From the NCBI GenBank assembly GCA_938073905.1, contig CALJEN010000002.1:113615-177614 (forward strand): DNA of 64,000 nucleotides, given 5' to 3'. Below the pieces are notes generated by a model, which saw only the letters and a list, made by a program, of their open reading frames with translations, made no database searches and was not told where the DNA came from. Made by a program: the position numbers and the translations under genes. Of this stretch, positions 38,586-47,295 are shown piece by piece. The number at the start of each line of letters is the position of its first letter. Within the stretch, counting starts at the first letter, position 1. This DNA comes from an uncultured Sulfolobales archaeon. Lineage in GTDB: Archaea > Thermoproteota > Thermoprotei_A > Sulfolobales > NBVN01.

Positions 38586-39386
38586 GTGGCCCCGGTCCGG
38601 GACTTCTGGTCGGCCCCGTTCACCAAGTCCGGGAGGTCGGCCCTGGTGCCGAGGGGCCCCTGGGCCTACGCTATGACCGGGATCGGCGTCCACTACAGGG
38701 CAGACCCCTCCGCCCTCTCAGACGCGGTTCCCAGACCCCTGGAGGTGGTCGGCGGCGAGGTGTTCGCGTACGTGGTCGAGATAACCTCCTGGAGCCCCAG
38801 CGCTCCCGAGCTCAACGTCGAGGCCCCCGAGCACGTGCAGTACAGCGAGGGAGCCTTCCTCGTCAAGGTCAGGCACGGCGGGAGGGAGTACCTCTACTGC
38901 CCGTTCATGTGGGTGGACAGCGACCTCCCCCTGCTGAGGGGCCTGCTCGCCGGGTGGCCGAAGAAGCTGGCCAGGATTGCCCTGACGAGGCTCCACCCCC
39001 TCATGCCTCCTCTGGACGGGCCCAGGAGGGGCCTCAGGCTGGGGGGCTACGTCGGGAGGGCCGGCTCGACCCTCTTCAGGCTGAGGGTGGAGCTGGAGGA
39101 GGACTCCGAGAGGAGCTACGTGCCCCTGCTCTCCGAGCACCCGTTCCTGCTGCCGAGGTACTTCGCCGGAGTGGCGCCGGGCCTGGCGGAGGTGAACGAG
39201 CTGGTGGAGCTCGAGGCCGAGACAGCGGCGAGGTCGTGGGGGGGTGCGGGCGAGATAGAGGTCGTCGGGAGCGTCAACGACGAGCTCCACTTCTTCGAGC
39301 CCGCGTCGGAGGTCAGGGGCTACTACTTCCTCCTCTCGCTCAAGGTGAGGAGCCTGAGGGTCGTCGGCAGGATCGAGGGGTTCTGA
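38586..39386 (+). CDS. Acetoacetate decarboxylase-like family protein
   Basis: YVVEITSWSPSAPELNVEAPEHVQYSEGAFLVKVRHGGREYLYCPFMWVDSDLPLLRGLLAGWPKKLARI; GTG start chosen from TATA-like ttatattc at ~38548. Confidence 0.75.
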   Translation: MAPVRDFWSAPFTKSGRSALVPRGPWAYAMTGIGVHYRADPSALSDAVPRPLEVVGGEVFAYVVEITSWSPSAPELNVEAPEHVQYSEGAFLVKVRHGGREYLYCPFMWVDSDLPLLRGLLAGWPKKLARIALTRLHPLMPPLDGPRRGLRLGGYVGRAGSTLFRLRVELEEDSERSYVPLLSEHPFLLPRYFAGVAPGLAEVNELVELEAETAARSWGGAGEIEVVGSVNDELHFFEPASEVRGYYFLLSLKVRSLRVVGRIEGF

Positions 39387-39420
39387 CGGTGCGGTTCTAG
39401 AGAGGGGCCCCCATCACTGC

Positions 39421-39504
39421 CCTTTAGTTTTTAGCTATCGCGACCAGCGGTCCGGCGGTCAAAGCGCTGCCCCCGAGCTCGCTTTTAGTCCTTCGCTATT
39501 TCGA
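39421..39504 (+). repeat. Two copies of dispersed 23-bp motif (61 bp apart)
   Basis: cctttagtttttagctatcgcga (39421) and cttttagtccttcgctatttcga (39482). Confidence 0.6.
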
Positions 39505-39893
39505 CCAACCTGCTTCCCCCGCTGCCCCCGTGCGGCCCACCTCTCAGCGCACGGGCTTTCGCCTCCTCCTGAGCGCTGTGATGGAAGCCCCCTCCCGAGC
39601 CTGCGCACGAGCGCTACGCAGGGACCGCACCCGAGAGCCGGAGCCCTTCCCGCCCCGGCGGGGTCTCGAAAGCCCCGCCGGCCCTCCCCGAGGTGCCGCG
39701 CTCCGTGCCCTCGCCCGCGGCCGCCGGGATCCCGTAGACGGGAGTTGGCGCAGCTACGACCGCCCCGATCCCCCTCGCCACATCTTCGAGGCTCTCCGCA
39801 GGCACCGGGCCAGCAGCCGACCGCGGTGCGCAGCATGCGGGACGCTCCCGCTCTTATTAGCCTGGGGCCTTTCCCTACCAGGGGAAACGATCA

Positions 39894-40565
39894 GTGTTCT
39901 CCGAGACCAAGAGGGAGAAAGCTATAGCCCTGACCGAGACCGCGGCCTCGATCGAGAAGATGAGGTCTGGGCTCCGCGTAGTGCTCATCGTCTCGGCCCT
40001 CGGCCTCGCCACCACGCCCTTCGTGCTGCTTCACGCGCCCCACGACATCTCCCAGCTCCTCCTATGGGTAGTCCTGTGGGTCACGATGATTCTGGTGGGG
40101 CTGGTCGGCTTCTCCAGGTTCTCCTCCGGCGCCATGGGGCTGGCCCGCATCGAGCCGGAGTTCATGACGGCCTCCGTGCTGGTCAGGGTGGGCTACGTGG
40201 GGGGCCTGGTCCTGCTCCTCGTCGGCCTCCTGCTGTTTCTACTCATAGTGGGGGCCCTCCTGGGGATCTTCCTCATCCTCATCGCGGCGGTGCTCGTCCT
40301 CCTGGGGTTCGTGGGGCTCGCGATGCTCTGCTTCAAGATGCGCGACACCTACGAGGAGCCCCTCTACGGGACTTCCGGAGGTCTGCTCCTCCTCAGCATA
40401 GTCCTAGGCATAGTTCTCACACCGTTCCTCAGGGGTCTGGGCTCCGCGGTCTCCGGAGCCGTCTCCCTCGCAGCTCTGGCGGTCCTCTACGCTGCGATGG
40501 GCAGGACCATCAGGAGCCTGAGGGAGCGGTCAGCGAGAGCCCGGGTGTCGCCCCAGTCCACATAG
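39894..40565 (+). CDS. DUF973-like archaeal membrane protein, paralog 1 (type I)
   Basis: FSETKREKAIALTETAASIEKMRSGLRVVLIVS...MRDTYEEPLYGTSGGLLLLSIVLGIVLTPF; paralog of 46359-47000. Confidence 0.65.
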   Translation: MFSETKREKAIALTETAASIEKMRSGLRVVLIVSALGLATTPFVLLHAPHDISQLLLWVVLWVTMILVGLVGFSRFSSGAMGLARIEPEFMTASVLVRVGYVGGLVLLLVGLLLFLLIVGALLGIFLILIAAVLVLLGFVGLAMLCFKMRDTYEEPLYGTSGGLLLLSIVLGIVLTPFLRGLGSAVSGAVSLAALAVLYAAMGRTIRSLRERSARARVSPQST

Positions 40566-40644
40566 ATTTTTTCCCCTCAAGCTCTCCTCCCGGCCCGAGC
40601 CGTCCACTTATTACCGGGAGCCCGCGCTCCGCCAGGGAGCGACG

Positions 40645-41385
40645 GTGTTCTCCGGGACCAGGGTGGAGGAGGAGGTAGCCCTAGCGCGGATCGCCGCCTC
40701 CCTAGAGAGGATGAGGTCGGGCGTCCGCGCGGTCCTCGCGGGCCTGGCCCTCTGCGCGGTCGCCGCAGCCCTCTCCTTCCACGCTCTCCCCGACGCCACC
40801 GGGGAGGCGCCCGGGCTCTCGGGACCCTGGATCCCCACTGCCGTGGCCCTGGGAGCTGTAGGCTACCTGGCGCAGATAGTGGGCATCCTATGGGGGTTCG
40901 TCCCGGGCACCCGAAGCCTGGCGCGGGTCAGGCACGAGTTCGCCACAGCCTCGGCGGTCATCAGGGTGAGATTCCTGGAGGGGCTGGCCGCGCTCCTGCT
41001 AGTCCTCCTCCTGCTGCCGCTGGTGTGGGGGGCGCTGCCCGTGCTGCTGATGGGGGTGGTGCTCATCCGAGTCCCGGCGGTGCCCGTCATGCTGGGGCAC
41101 GTGTTCCTCCCGCTGCTCGGGGTCAGGATGTACCGCGCGCTCGGAGACCCCCGCTACCTGGCCTTCGGGCTCCTGGCCGGGCTCCTGCTGCTGGTCTTCC
41201 CGGTCTACCTGGTGCTCGCAATCCTCCACGCGCTCTCCATCCCCCCGGGCTCGGGAGCCCCCGTCTCCGCGGTCTGCTGCGCGGTGTACGCGCTGAACCT
41301 GATCGCGTGGGCCCTCCTCTACTCGGCCCTCGGGAGATCGGTCGGGAGGCCGCCGAGGAGGCTGGCGAGGGAGCCGGTGCTCTGA
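40645..41385 (+). CDS. DUF973-like archaeal membrane protein, paralog 2 (type II)
   Basis: RVEEEVALARIAASLERMRSGVRAVLAGLALC...; paralog of 45544-46281. Confidence 0.65.
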   Translation: MFSGTRVEEEVALARIAASLERMRSGVRAVLAGLALCAVAAALSFHALPDATGEAPGLSGPWIPTAVALGAVGYLAQIVGILWGFVPGTRSLARVRHEFATASAVIRVRFLEGLAALLLVLLLLPLVWGALPVLLMGVVLIRVPAVPVMLGHVFLPLLGVRMYRALGDPRYLAFGLLAGLLLLVFPVYLVLAILHALSIPPGSGAPVSAVCCAVYALNLIAWALLYSALGRSVGRPPRRLAREPVL

Positions 41386-41602
41386 GGCCCCCAGCTCCCC
41401 GCTACTCCGAGGCGGAGGCCGGGGTACCGGAGGAGGGCTCCGCCCTCCTCTAGTTATCCCGACTCCGTTCAGACCGTAGCGTCGAGCTCGGCACCGTCCC
41501 CGCGAAGGTTATGCGGAACCCTGCCGGTTCAGACCTCTCGTTCGCTCTCGACCTCCTACGAGCTCCCTATCTCCAGCCGCGGTTCCTCCGGCCCAGCGGT
41601 GC

Positions 41603-41914
41603 CTAGTCTCGCCTCTCGGGTCGTCCTACCCCGACGCTCGCAGATTCTATGATCCTCTCTATCTCCTCATCGCTGACACCCTTCGCGCTGGCGATCCTCT
41701 TGAGGGTCTCCATAAGCTCATCCTTCGTTATCTCGCCGGCCATCAGCCTATCGAACGCCCTAACGGCCTCCTCCCCTAGCTTGTCTCTGAGACCGATGAG
41801 CAGCTCGTCCACGTCGACCATTATGCCCAGTGTCTCGCAGGCTGGGCACGACACGTACTTCCCGCGGTAAACCTCGACTTCCTCGCGCGTTATCCTGAAC
41901 CTCTTCTTCGCCAT
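41603..41914 (-). CDS. Small hypothetical protein with CxxC
   Basis: MAKKRFRITREEVEVYRGKYVSCPACETLGIMVDVDELLIGLRDKLGEEAVRAFDRLMAGEITKDEL; TATA-like tttaaa upstream. Confidence 0.6.
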   Translation of the reverse strand: MAKKRFRITREEVEVYRGKYVSCPACETLGIMVDVDELLIGLRDKLGEEAVRAFDRLMAGEITKDELMETLKRIASAKGVSDEEIERIIESASVGVGRPERRD

Positions 41915-42077
41915 CTCGAACGCCTCCCCAAGCCGGGTATATCGCGGTTTAAAGCCTCGTAGACTATAGCCGCTCCCCGAGCTCCCTCCGCTCAACCTTT
42001 ATTCTGGATCCCCGGGAGTCGTGCTACCCGAGTCCTCCTCGGCCGTCACTGTCTCCTTACCGACTCTACCCCGGCTC

Positions 42078-42100
42078 TCTTTAGTTCTTCACTATCCCGA
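42078..42100 (+). repeat. Solo copy of dispersed 23-bp motif
   Basis: tctttagttcttcactatcccga. Confidence 0.55.
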
Positions 42101-42363
42101 CCGACCCGCCTCTCCTGCTGCCCCGCGGGTCAGAGGGGCCTTGCCCGGCGAGCCGGTGGTCCGCGGGAGCGTCCCGGGTCGCCCCCGTGCGATCGCTATC
42201 CGCGCCGGAGAGGCTCGGGGGTTCCGTGAGCGGAGCTCAGGCTCACGAGACAATAGGAAGTCTCGAATGGGGGACGTACTGCTACTGAGACCGGGAGGCG
42301 GAATCGACTCTCAAACTCCAGCCTTAATAATAGCTCTTCACCAGTCCATTGTGAATGGGCCGG

Positions 42364-43302
42364 GTAAACATGGCAAAGGCTGAGGACACTCTAAGGAGGG
42401 CGCTCGAGCATACTCTGGGAGAGCTCGGGATCCCGAACATATGTTGCTCCCTTGTGAGGGGCGACTTCGAAGAGCTGAGAAAAGCGCACGACTCGGTCCA
42501 CGAGTTCATGCTCCTGGCGCCCCTCTGCCTCCCCTCCGGGGGCGATGCGAGCTGGTACCAGAAGTCGGCCTTCCTCGTCTACCACTACGAGGCCTTCCAC
42601 CTGGCCCACAGGTCTTACCTGGAGGCTCTCGCCGGCTACTACAACGCCGCGTACATACTCCTGAGGGGCTTCCTCGAGCTGGTGCTGAGGGGGGCCTTTT
42701 GGGAGTGTCTGGCCCACAGAAAGTACAGGGAAAGAGCGGAGAGAGTGGAGAAGGTGAAGTTTCTGCGCGAGTGGATCAGGGACTTAGCCGCACAAAGTCC
42801 CGGCCTCGAAGAGGAGCTCGAGAGGATATCCGCGATGATCTACGGTGTGATACGTCCTCTGCACGACCACGAAGAGTTCCGGAGGAAGTTCGTTCCGGGC
42901 TTCAGGGAGGTGGCCGAGCAGCTAGCCGGGTGGGGCATACTTGACCCGGTCCCAAGCGAGGAAGTCTACGGCCTTTACGGAGAGCTCTCGAGGGACGTTC
43001 ACGCGGTGCCCGATGCGACAGACATCGGGAGGAGGATCCTGAAGCGGAAGGACCTCCTCGAGATCTCTGTCATACCCGAGGAGCTGAACGAGTTCTCACG
43101 GACTCTGTGCAGAGCAGTAGACGTGACGATAGTCGTTGAGCTGAACGTCATGAGGGACTGGATCGGGCAGGACGAGGGGGTCAGGGCAAGGCTCGCGGAG
43201 AGGCTGCCCGTAGTGAGGGATCTAGGGCTAAAGCATAGCTTGCGCTGGCTGGAGGCCGTAGTGTCGGGGAGCCGCGGGTCTACACCTTCGGAGACTTCGT
43301 AG
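42364..43302 (+). CDS. Hypothetical all-alpha protein, DUF5677/HEPN-like
   Basis: YYNAAYILLRGFLELVLRGAFWECLAHRKYRERAERVEKVKFL and YGLYGELSRDVHAVPDATDIG resemble the 'YxxLSxxxH' segment of DUF5677-type proteins; weak. Confidence 0.5.
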   Translation, partial: VNMAKAEDTLRRALEHTLGELGIPNICCSLVRGDFEELRKAHDSVHEFMLLAPLCLPSGGDASWYQKSAFLVYHYEAFHLAHRSYLEALAGYYNAAYILLRGFLELVLRGAFWECLAHRKYRERAERVEKVKFLREWIRDLAAQSPGLEEELERISAMIYGVIRPLHDHEEFRRKFVPGFREVAEQLAGWGILDPVPSEEVYGLYGELSRDVHAVPDATDIGRRILKRKDLLEISVIPEELNEFSRTLCRAVDVTIVVELNVMRDWIGQDEGVRARLAERLPVVRDLGLKHSLRWLEAVVSGSRGSTPSETS

Positions 43303-43430
43303 TGCCTGAATATACACGACCCAGGGGCGAGGCCGGTACCGGCATTTCAGCTAATGGCCGGGCTTTAGAGGGCTCGGCCCTAGGCCTAGGCTTGGCCTGC
43401 GATCGAATTTATAAGGCACCTCATCCAGTG

Positions 43431-43955
43431 GTGTCCGGTGTTGAAGTGCTGAGGTTGAAGGCTAGGCGCGTTGTTGTGACCCTCATCTTTGCTGCGATCG
43501 CGGTAGGCTCGATAGTTGCTGCTGAATATCAATGGCATATCATATCGAACATCCTCGGCCCCTACAGAATTCGGGTGCTCCCCGAAACCGGGCAGTTCCT
43601 CGTAATTTCCGTTACAGATCCTCCTTCGGACGTTCTAATCGGTCAGACTATCAGCCTCGTCCTCACCGTCGAAAATATCGCTGCGGACGACGTTCAGGGC
43701 TACGTCTTAATCAATGTCACCTCAACGTCGTATTTCCCACCCGATGCCGTACGCCTAGAACTGAGAGCCGACACTCCTTTCGGCGGATACACGGGTGTGA
43801 CATGGTTCTCCGCTACGGGCATAGACCAAGGCTATGCCTACAAATCTCAATCCCTATTTACGTGGAGAAAGGATGTCAAGGAGTCGGCAAAGCTGTACAT
43901 CACGTTCAACCAGGCGGGAGAATATCAGATAATGATAGCCATAACTTCGAATTGA
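43431..43955 (+). CDS. Hypothetical secreted/membrane-anchored protein, low GC
   Basis: GTG start ~23 nt after TATA box atttataag (leaderless); N-terminal TM VVVTLIFAAIAVGSIVAA then beta-rich domain. Confidence 0.6.
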   Translation: MSGVEVLRLKARRVVVTLIFAAIAVGSIVAAEYQWHIISNILGPYRIRVLPETGQFLVISVTDPPSDVLIGQTISLVLTVENIAADDVQGYVLINVTSTSYFPPDAVRLELRADTPFGGYTGVTWFSATGIDQGYAYKSQSLFTWRKDVKESAKLYITFNQAGEYQIMIAITSN

Positions 43956-44345
43956 GTTCGGAATAGTCTGACCCCAAACCTCGATCAGCCTACCCCCACG
44001 CATTTTGATTCCCTCTCCCGATTCCGGGAAACGTGTTGAGTCCATAGCGCACTGAGAAAGTCTTGCTTCCAGGCTCAGGACGCGGACGGACTCCCAAGGG
44101 TCAGGTAGTCTCTGAACCCTCTGCGTACTTCTATTTAGAAGGAGAGCCTCGGAGTTCGCTAGAGGGAAAGCCCCGTAGCATGTTGCGCGAAACCCATGGG
44201 GTGGGACGCACTCGAATTTGCGCCGCAACCTTCCCGCGTTAAGCTGCAGGGCCTGATAGGCCTTGACGCTTATCGGGAGGCCCTGTCGAGACCCCCGCAC
44301 CTAGCCCCTCCCTGACGCAATTGCGCCTGCTCAAAGACCTGCTCT

Positions 44346-44368
44346 ACTTCAGTTCTTCACCACTTCGA
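44346..44368 (+). repeat. Solo copy of dispersed 23-bp motif
   Basis: acttcagttcttcaccacttcga. Confidence 0.5.
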
Positions 44369-44399
44369 TGCGCAACGACTTTTTCGTATTTATAAGCCC

Positions 44400-44480
44400 T
44401 CCGGTGAGGACCCCGGGGAGGATAGCCCAGGGCTTCCTCGTCCAGGCTGCTGGGGGGCCTGGGCGAGGCCCTCCGGACGC
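44400..44480 (+). ncRNA. Possible structured RNA: TATA box followed by strong GC hairpin, no ORF
   Basis: tatttataag at ~44388; stem CCTCGTCCAGGC (44436-44447) / GCCTGGGCGAGG (44457-44468), 9-nt loop, single G.U wobble. Confidence 0.35.
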
Positions 44481-44496
44481 GTGGGAGTCAAGTCAG

Positions 44497-44577
44497 TCGA
44501 AATAACGAAGAACTAAAAGTCAGTCCTGAAGAGCGGTATCCCCTTCGAGATAAATCGAAATAACGAAGAACTAGAAG
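44497..44577 (-). repeat. Two copies of dispersed 23-bp motif, 58 bp apart, CRISPR-like spacing
   Basis: tcgaaataacgaagaactaaaag (44497) and tcgaaataacgaagaactagaag (44555), 22/23 identical. Confidence 0.65.
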
Positions 44578-44872
44578 CGGACTTCCGTCCCGCGCTCCTC
44601 CGACGCTTCCGACTCTCCCGAGCCTATCCCGGGCTCCACTGCCCCGACGCGCTCATCGAGTCTCGAGCTCCTTCGCCGTGATCTTCAGCACCGTGCACCG
44701 CGCTCTCCGGGATGAGCGCTGCTACCGCGCTCAGTCCATCTCCCATCGGCAGAGGGTCCCGCGGACTCTCGGCTCGGGGCTGGCGGAGCAGTCTATCTAG
44801 GACGCGGGAAAGCCGGGGAAGTTATAAAGCTGACCAGACCAGGTGCCACGAGCGCGCAGCGGGGGATAGGGG

Positions 44873-45481
44873 ATGGGCGCGGACGTCAGGAGCGCGGTAG
44901 ACAGGATCCTCGCGGTCGCCGGCCTCGAGCGGGATAGGCACTACCGCTACGCGCGGGGAAGGCTCTACGTCGGGGACAGGGAGAGTGCGAACATCGTGGC
45001 GAACGTCCTGGGGATGTGGCACGGTACCGAGAAAACCAGGACAGGCATTCGCTACTACTGGGAGCTCGACAGGGTCGACGAGGGGGGCCTCCGCAGGGCC
45101 CTGGAGAGGGCAGAGAGGCTGGGGAGGGTTGTGGAGTTCCTCAGGAGGAGGCTCGGGGAGCGCGGCTTCCGCGAGGGCGAGGACTACCTGTTCGACTACG
45201 ACAGGTTCCCCGACACGGTGATCCTGCTGGTCCCGGCCGGAATGGGGAGCGGTGAGGTCGCCCGCGAGATAGAGGACCTGCTCGGGATCGAGGGGGAGTA
45301 CTTCGTCGACACCGACGAGGCCGACGAGATAATGGAGGAGCTGGTCTCGAGGGGGTACGACAGCGAGGAGGCGTGGGAGATAGCGGCGCGGGAGAGCGAC
45401 TACTACAAGTGGGATCTGAGCGAGGTGGACCCGGATAGGCTGAGCGGGCGCGGTGGGGAGCGCGGAGCCTCCCCGGGCTAG
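44873..45481 (+). CDS. Hypothetical protein
   Basis: 202-aa ORF with TATA-like gttataaag 45-50 nt upstream; acidic, no motif recognised. Confidence 0.65.
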   Translation: MGADVRSAVDRILAVAGLERDRHYRYARGRLYVGDRESANIVANVLGMWHGTEKTRTGIRYYWELDRVDEGGLRRALERAERLGRVVEFLRRRLGERGFREGEDYLFDYDRFPDTVILLVPAGMGSGEVAREIEDLLGIEGEYFVDTDEADEIMEELVSRGYDSEEAWEIAARESDYYKWDLSEVDPDRLSGRGGERGASPG

Positions 45482-45543
45482 GGCTCTCGAGAGCAGGCGG
45501 TTTTCGGCTCCCGTTCTCGGGTGGAGCGGCGAAGTCAAGGGCC

Positions 45544-46281
45544 TCAGAGCACCGGCTCCCTCACCAGCCTCCTCGGTAGCCTCCCGACCGCTCTCCCGAG
45601 GGCCGAGTGGAGGAGGACCCACCCGGCGAGGACGAGGGCGGTGGCCGCGCGGCCGACCGCTGCGGCAAGGACCGCCGAGCCCGAGAGAGCGGAGATCGCC
45701 GGGAGGACCGGGGATGCCAGCAGCAGGAGCACGAAGGCCAGGTAGCGGGGGTCTCCGAACGCGTGGTACATCCTGACCCCTAGCAGCAGGAGGCCGGCGA
45801 CCCCCAGGAGGAGGAGCACGGCCGCGACGAGGAGGACCACAGCTCCCAGCGTCAGGAGCGCTGCGCCCAGCGGGTGCGCTGCGTGCCCTCCTGCCGTGCC
45901 CACCCCGACCAGCAGCAGCGGGAGGCCCGCGGAGAGCAGGGCCAGCCCGCCCGTGTAGCCAACCTTGATCAGCACCGAGGCGGTGGCGAACTCCCGCCTG
46001 ACCCGCGCCAGGCCCTCGGTGCCCGGGACGAACCCCCGTAGGATGCCCACGACCTGGACCAGGAGGCCCGCAGCTGCCAGAGCGGCGGAGGGGAGCCAGA
46101 GTCCCGAGAGCCCGGGCACCTCCCCGGTGGCGTCGGGGAGGTCGTAGGGTTGGAAGGACGCGGCGACCAGGCAGATGGCCAGGCCCGCGAGGACCGCGCG
46201 GACGCCTGACCTCATCCTCTCGAGGGAGGCGGCGATCTGCTCTGGGGCGATCCCCTCCCTCGTCCTGCTCCCGGAGAGCAC
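45544..46281 (-). CDS. DUF973-like archaeal membrane protein, paralog 3 (type II)
   Basis: Close paralog of 40645-41385 in inverted orientation. Confidence 0.65.
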   Translation of the reverse strand: MLSGSRTREGIAPEQIAASLERMRSGVRAVLAGLAICLVAASFQPYDLPDATGEVPGLSGLWLPSAALAAAGLLVQVVGILRGFVPGTEGLARVRREFATASVLIKVGYTGGLALLSAGLPLLLVGVGTAGGHAAHPLGAALLTLGAVVLLVAAVLLLLGVAGLLLLGVRMYHAFGDPRYLAFVLLLLASPVLPAISALSGSAVLAAAVGRAATALVLAGWVLLHSALGRAVGRLPRRLVREPVL

Positions 46282-46358
46282 AGTCTCTCCCCGGTCGAGC
46301 GCGGGCTCCCGGTAATAAGTGGACGGCTCGGGCCGGGAGGAGAGCTTGAGGGGAAAAT

Positions 46359-47000
46359 CTATACGAGCTGGGGCGGTGTCCGGGCCCTAGCGGACTCCTC
46401 CCTCAGACTCTTGATGGTCCTGCCCATCGCGGCGTAGAGTATCGCCAGGGATGCGAGGAAGAGGGCACCGGAGACCGCGGAGCCCAGACCCCCGAGGACC
46501 AGAGCGAGGACTATGCCGAGGACTATGCCGAGGACGAGCAGACCCCCGGAGGTCCCGTAGAGGGGCTCCCCGTAGATGTCGCGCATCCTGAAGCTGAGCA
46601 TTATGAGGCCTACCACCCCCAGGAGGAGGAGCACGGCCGCGATGAGCAGGAGGAAGACACCCACCACCAGCAGCAGTAGCAGGAGGCCCACGAGGAGCAG
46701 GACCAGGCCGCCAACCCAGCCAACCCTGATCAGGACCGAGGCCGTCGTGAGCTCCGGCTCGACGCGGGCCAGCTCCGCGGCACCGGAGGCGAGCCTCCGG
46801 AAGCCCACCAGGCTCACGAGGGCGGTCACGATCCCCAGGGCCACCAACGCGGCGAGCCAGGCGGCGTCGAGGAGCACGAGGGGCGTGAACACGTAGCCGA
46901 GCACCCAGACGGAGAGCACTATGCGGAGTCCCGACCTCATCTCCTCGATCGACGCTGCCGCCTCGGCAAGGGCTATGGCTTCCTCCCTCTCGGAGAACAC
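46359..47000 (-). CDS. DUF973-like archaeal membrane protein, paralog 4 (type I)
   Basis: FSEREEAIALAEAAASIEEMRSGLRIVLSVWVLGYVFTPLVLL...MRDIYGEPLYGTSGGLLVLGIVLGIVL; GTG start at 47000. Confidence 0.65.
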   Translation of the reverse strand: MFSEREEAIALAEAAASIEEMRSGLRIVLSVWVLGYVFTPLVLLDAAWLAALVALGIVTALVSLVGFRRLASGAAELARVEPELTTASVLIRVGWVGGLVLLLVGLLLLLLVVGVFLLLIAAVLLLLGVVGLIMLSFRMRDIYGEPLYGTSGGLLVLGIVLGIVLALVLGGLGSAVSGALFLASLAILYAAMGRTIKSLREESARARTPPQLV

Positions 47001-47295
47001 GGGTCGTTCCCCCAACGGAGAACTGCCTCGGGCTAATAAGCGCGGAGGAGCGTCCCACCTCCGCATCGTCCACGGTCGGGTGCTGACCCGATGCTCGTGA
47101 GAGCCTCGAAGGCGCGGGAGGAGACCGGGGCGGTCGCAGCCGTCGTGCTCGCCGCCGTCCACGGGATCCTGACGGCCGCAGTGGGAGCGCGGCTTCTCGG
47201 GAAGGACCGCCGGGATGGGAGGAACCCACATGCTCGAGGAGAGACGCTAACCCTCACGTTGAGAAGCGGCTTTGGGGAGAGCAAGGGCTTTCTAG

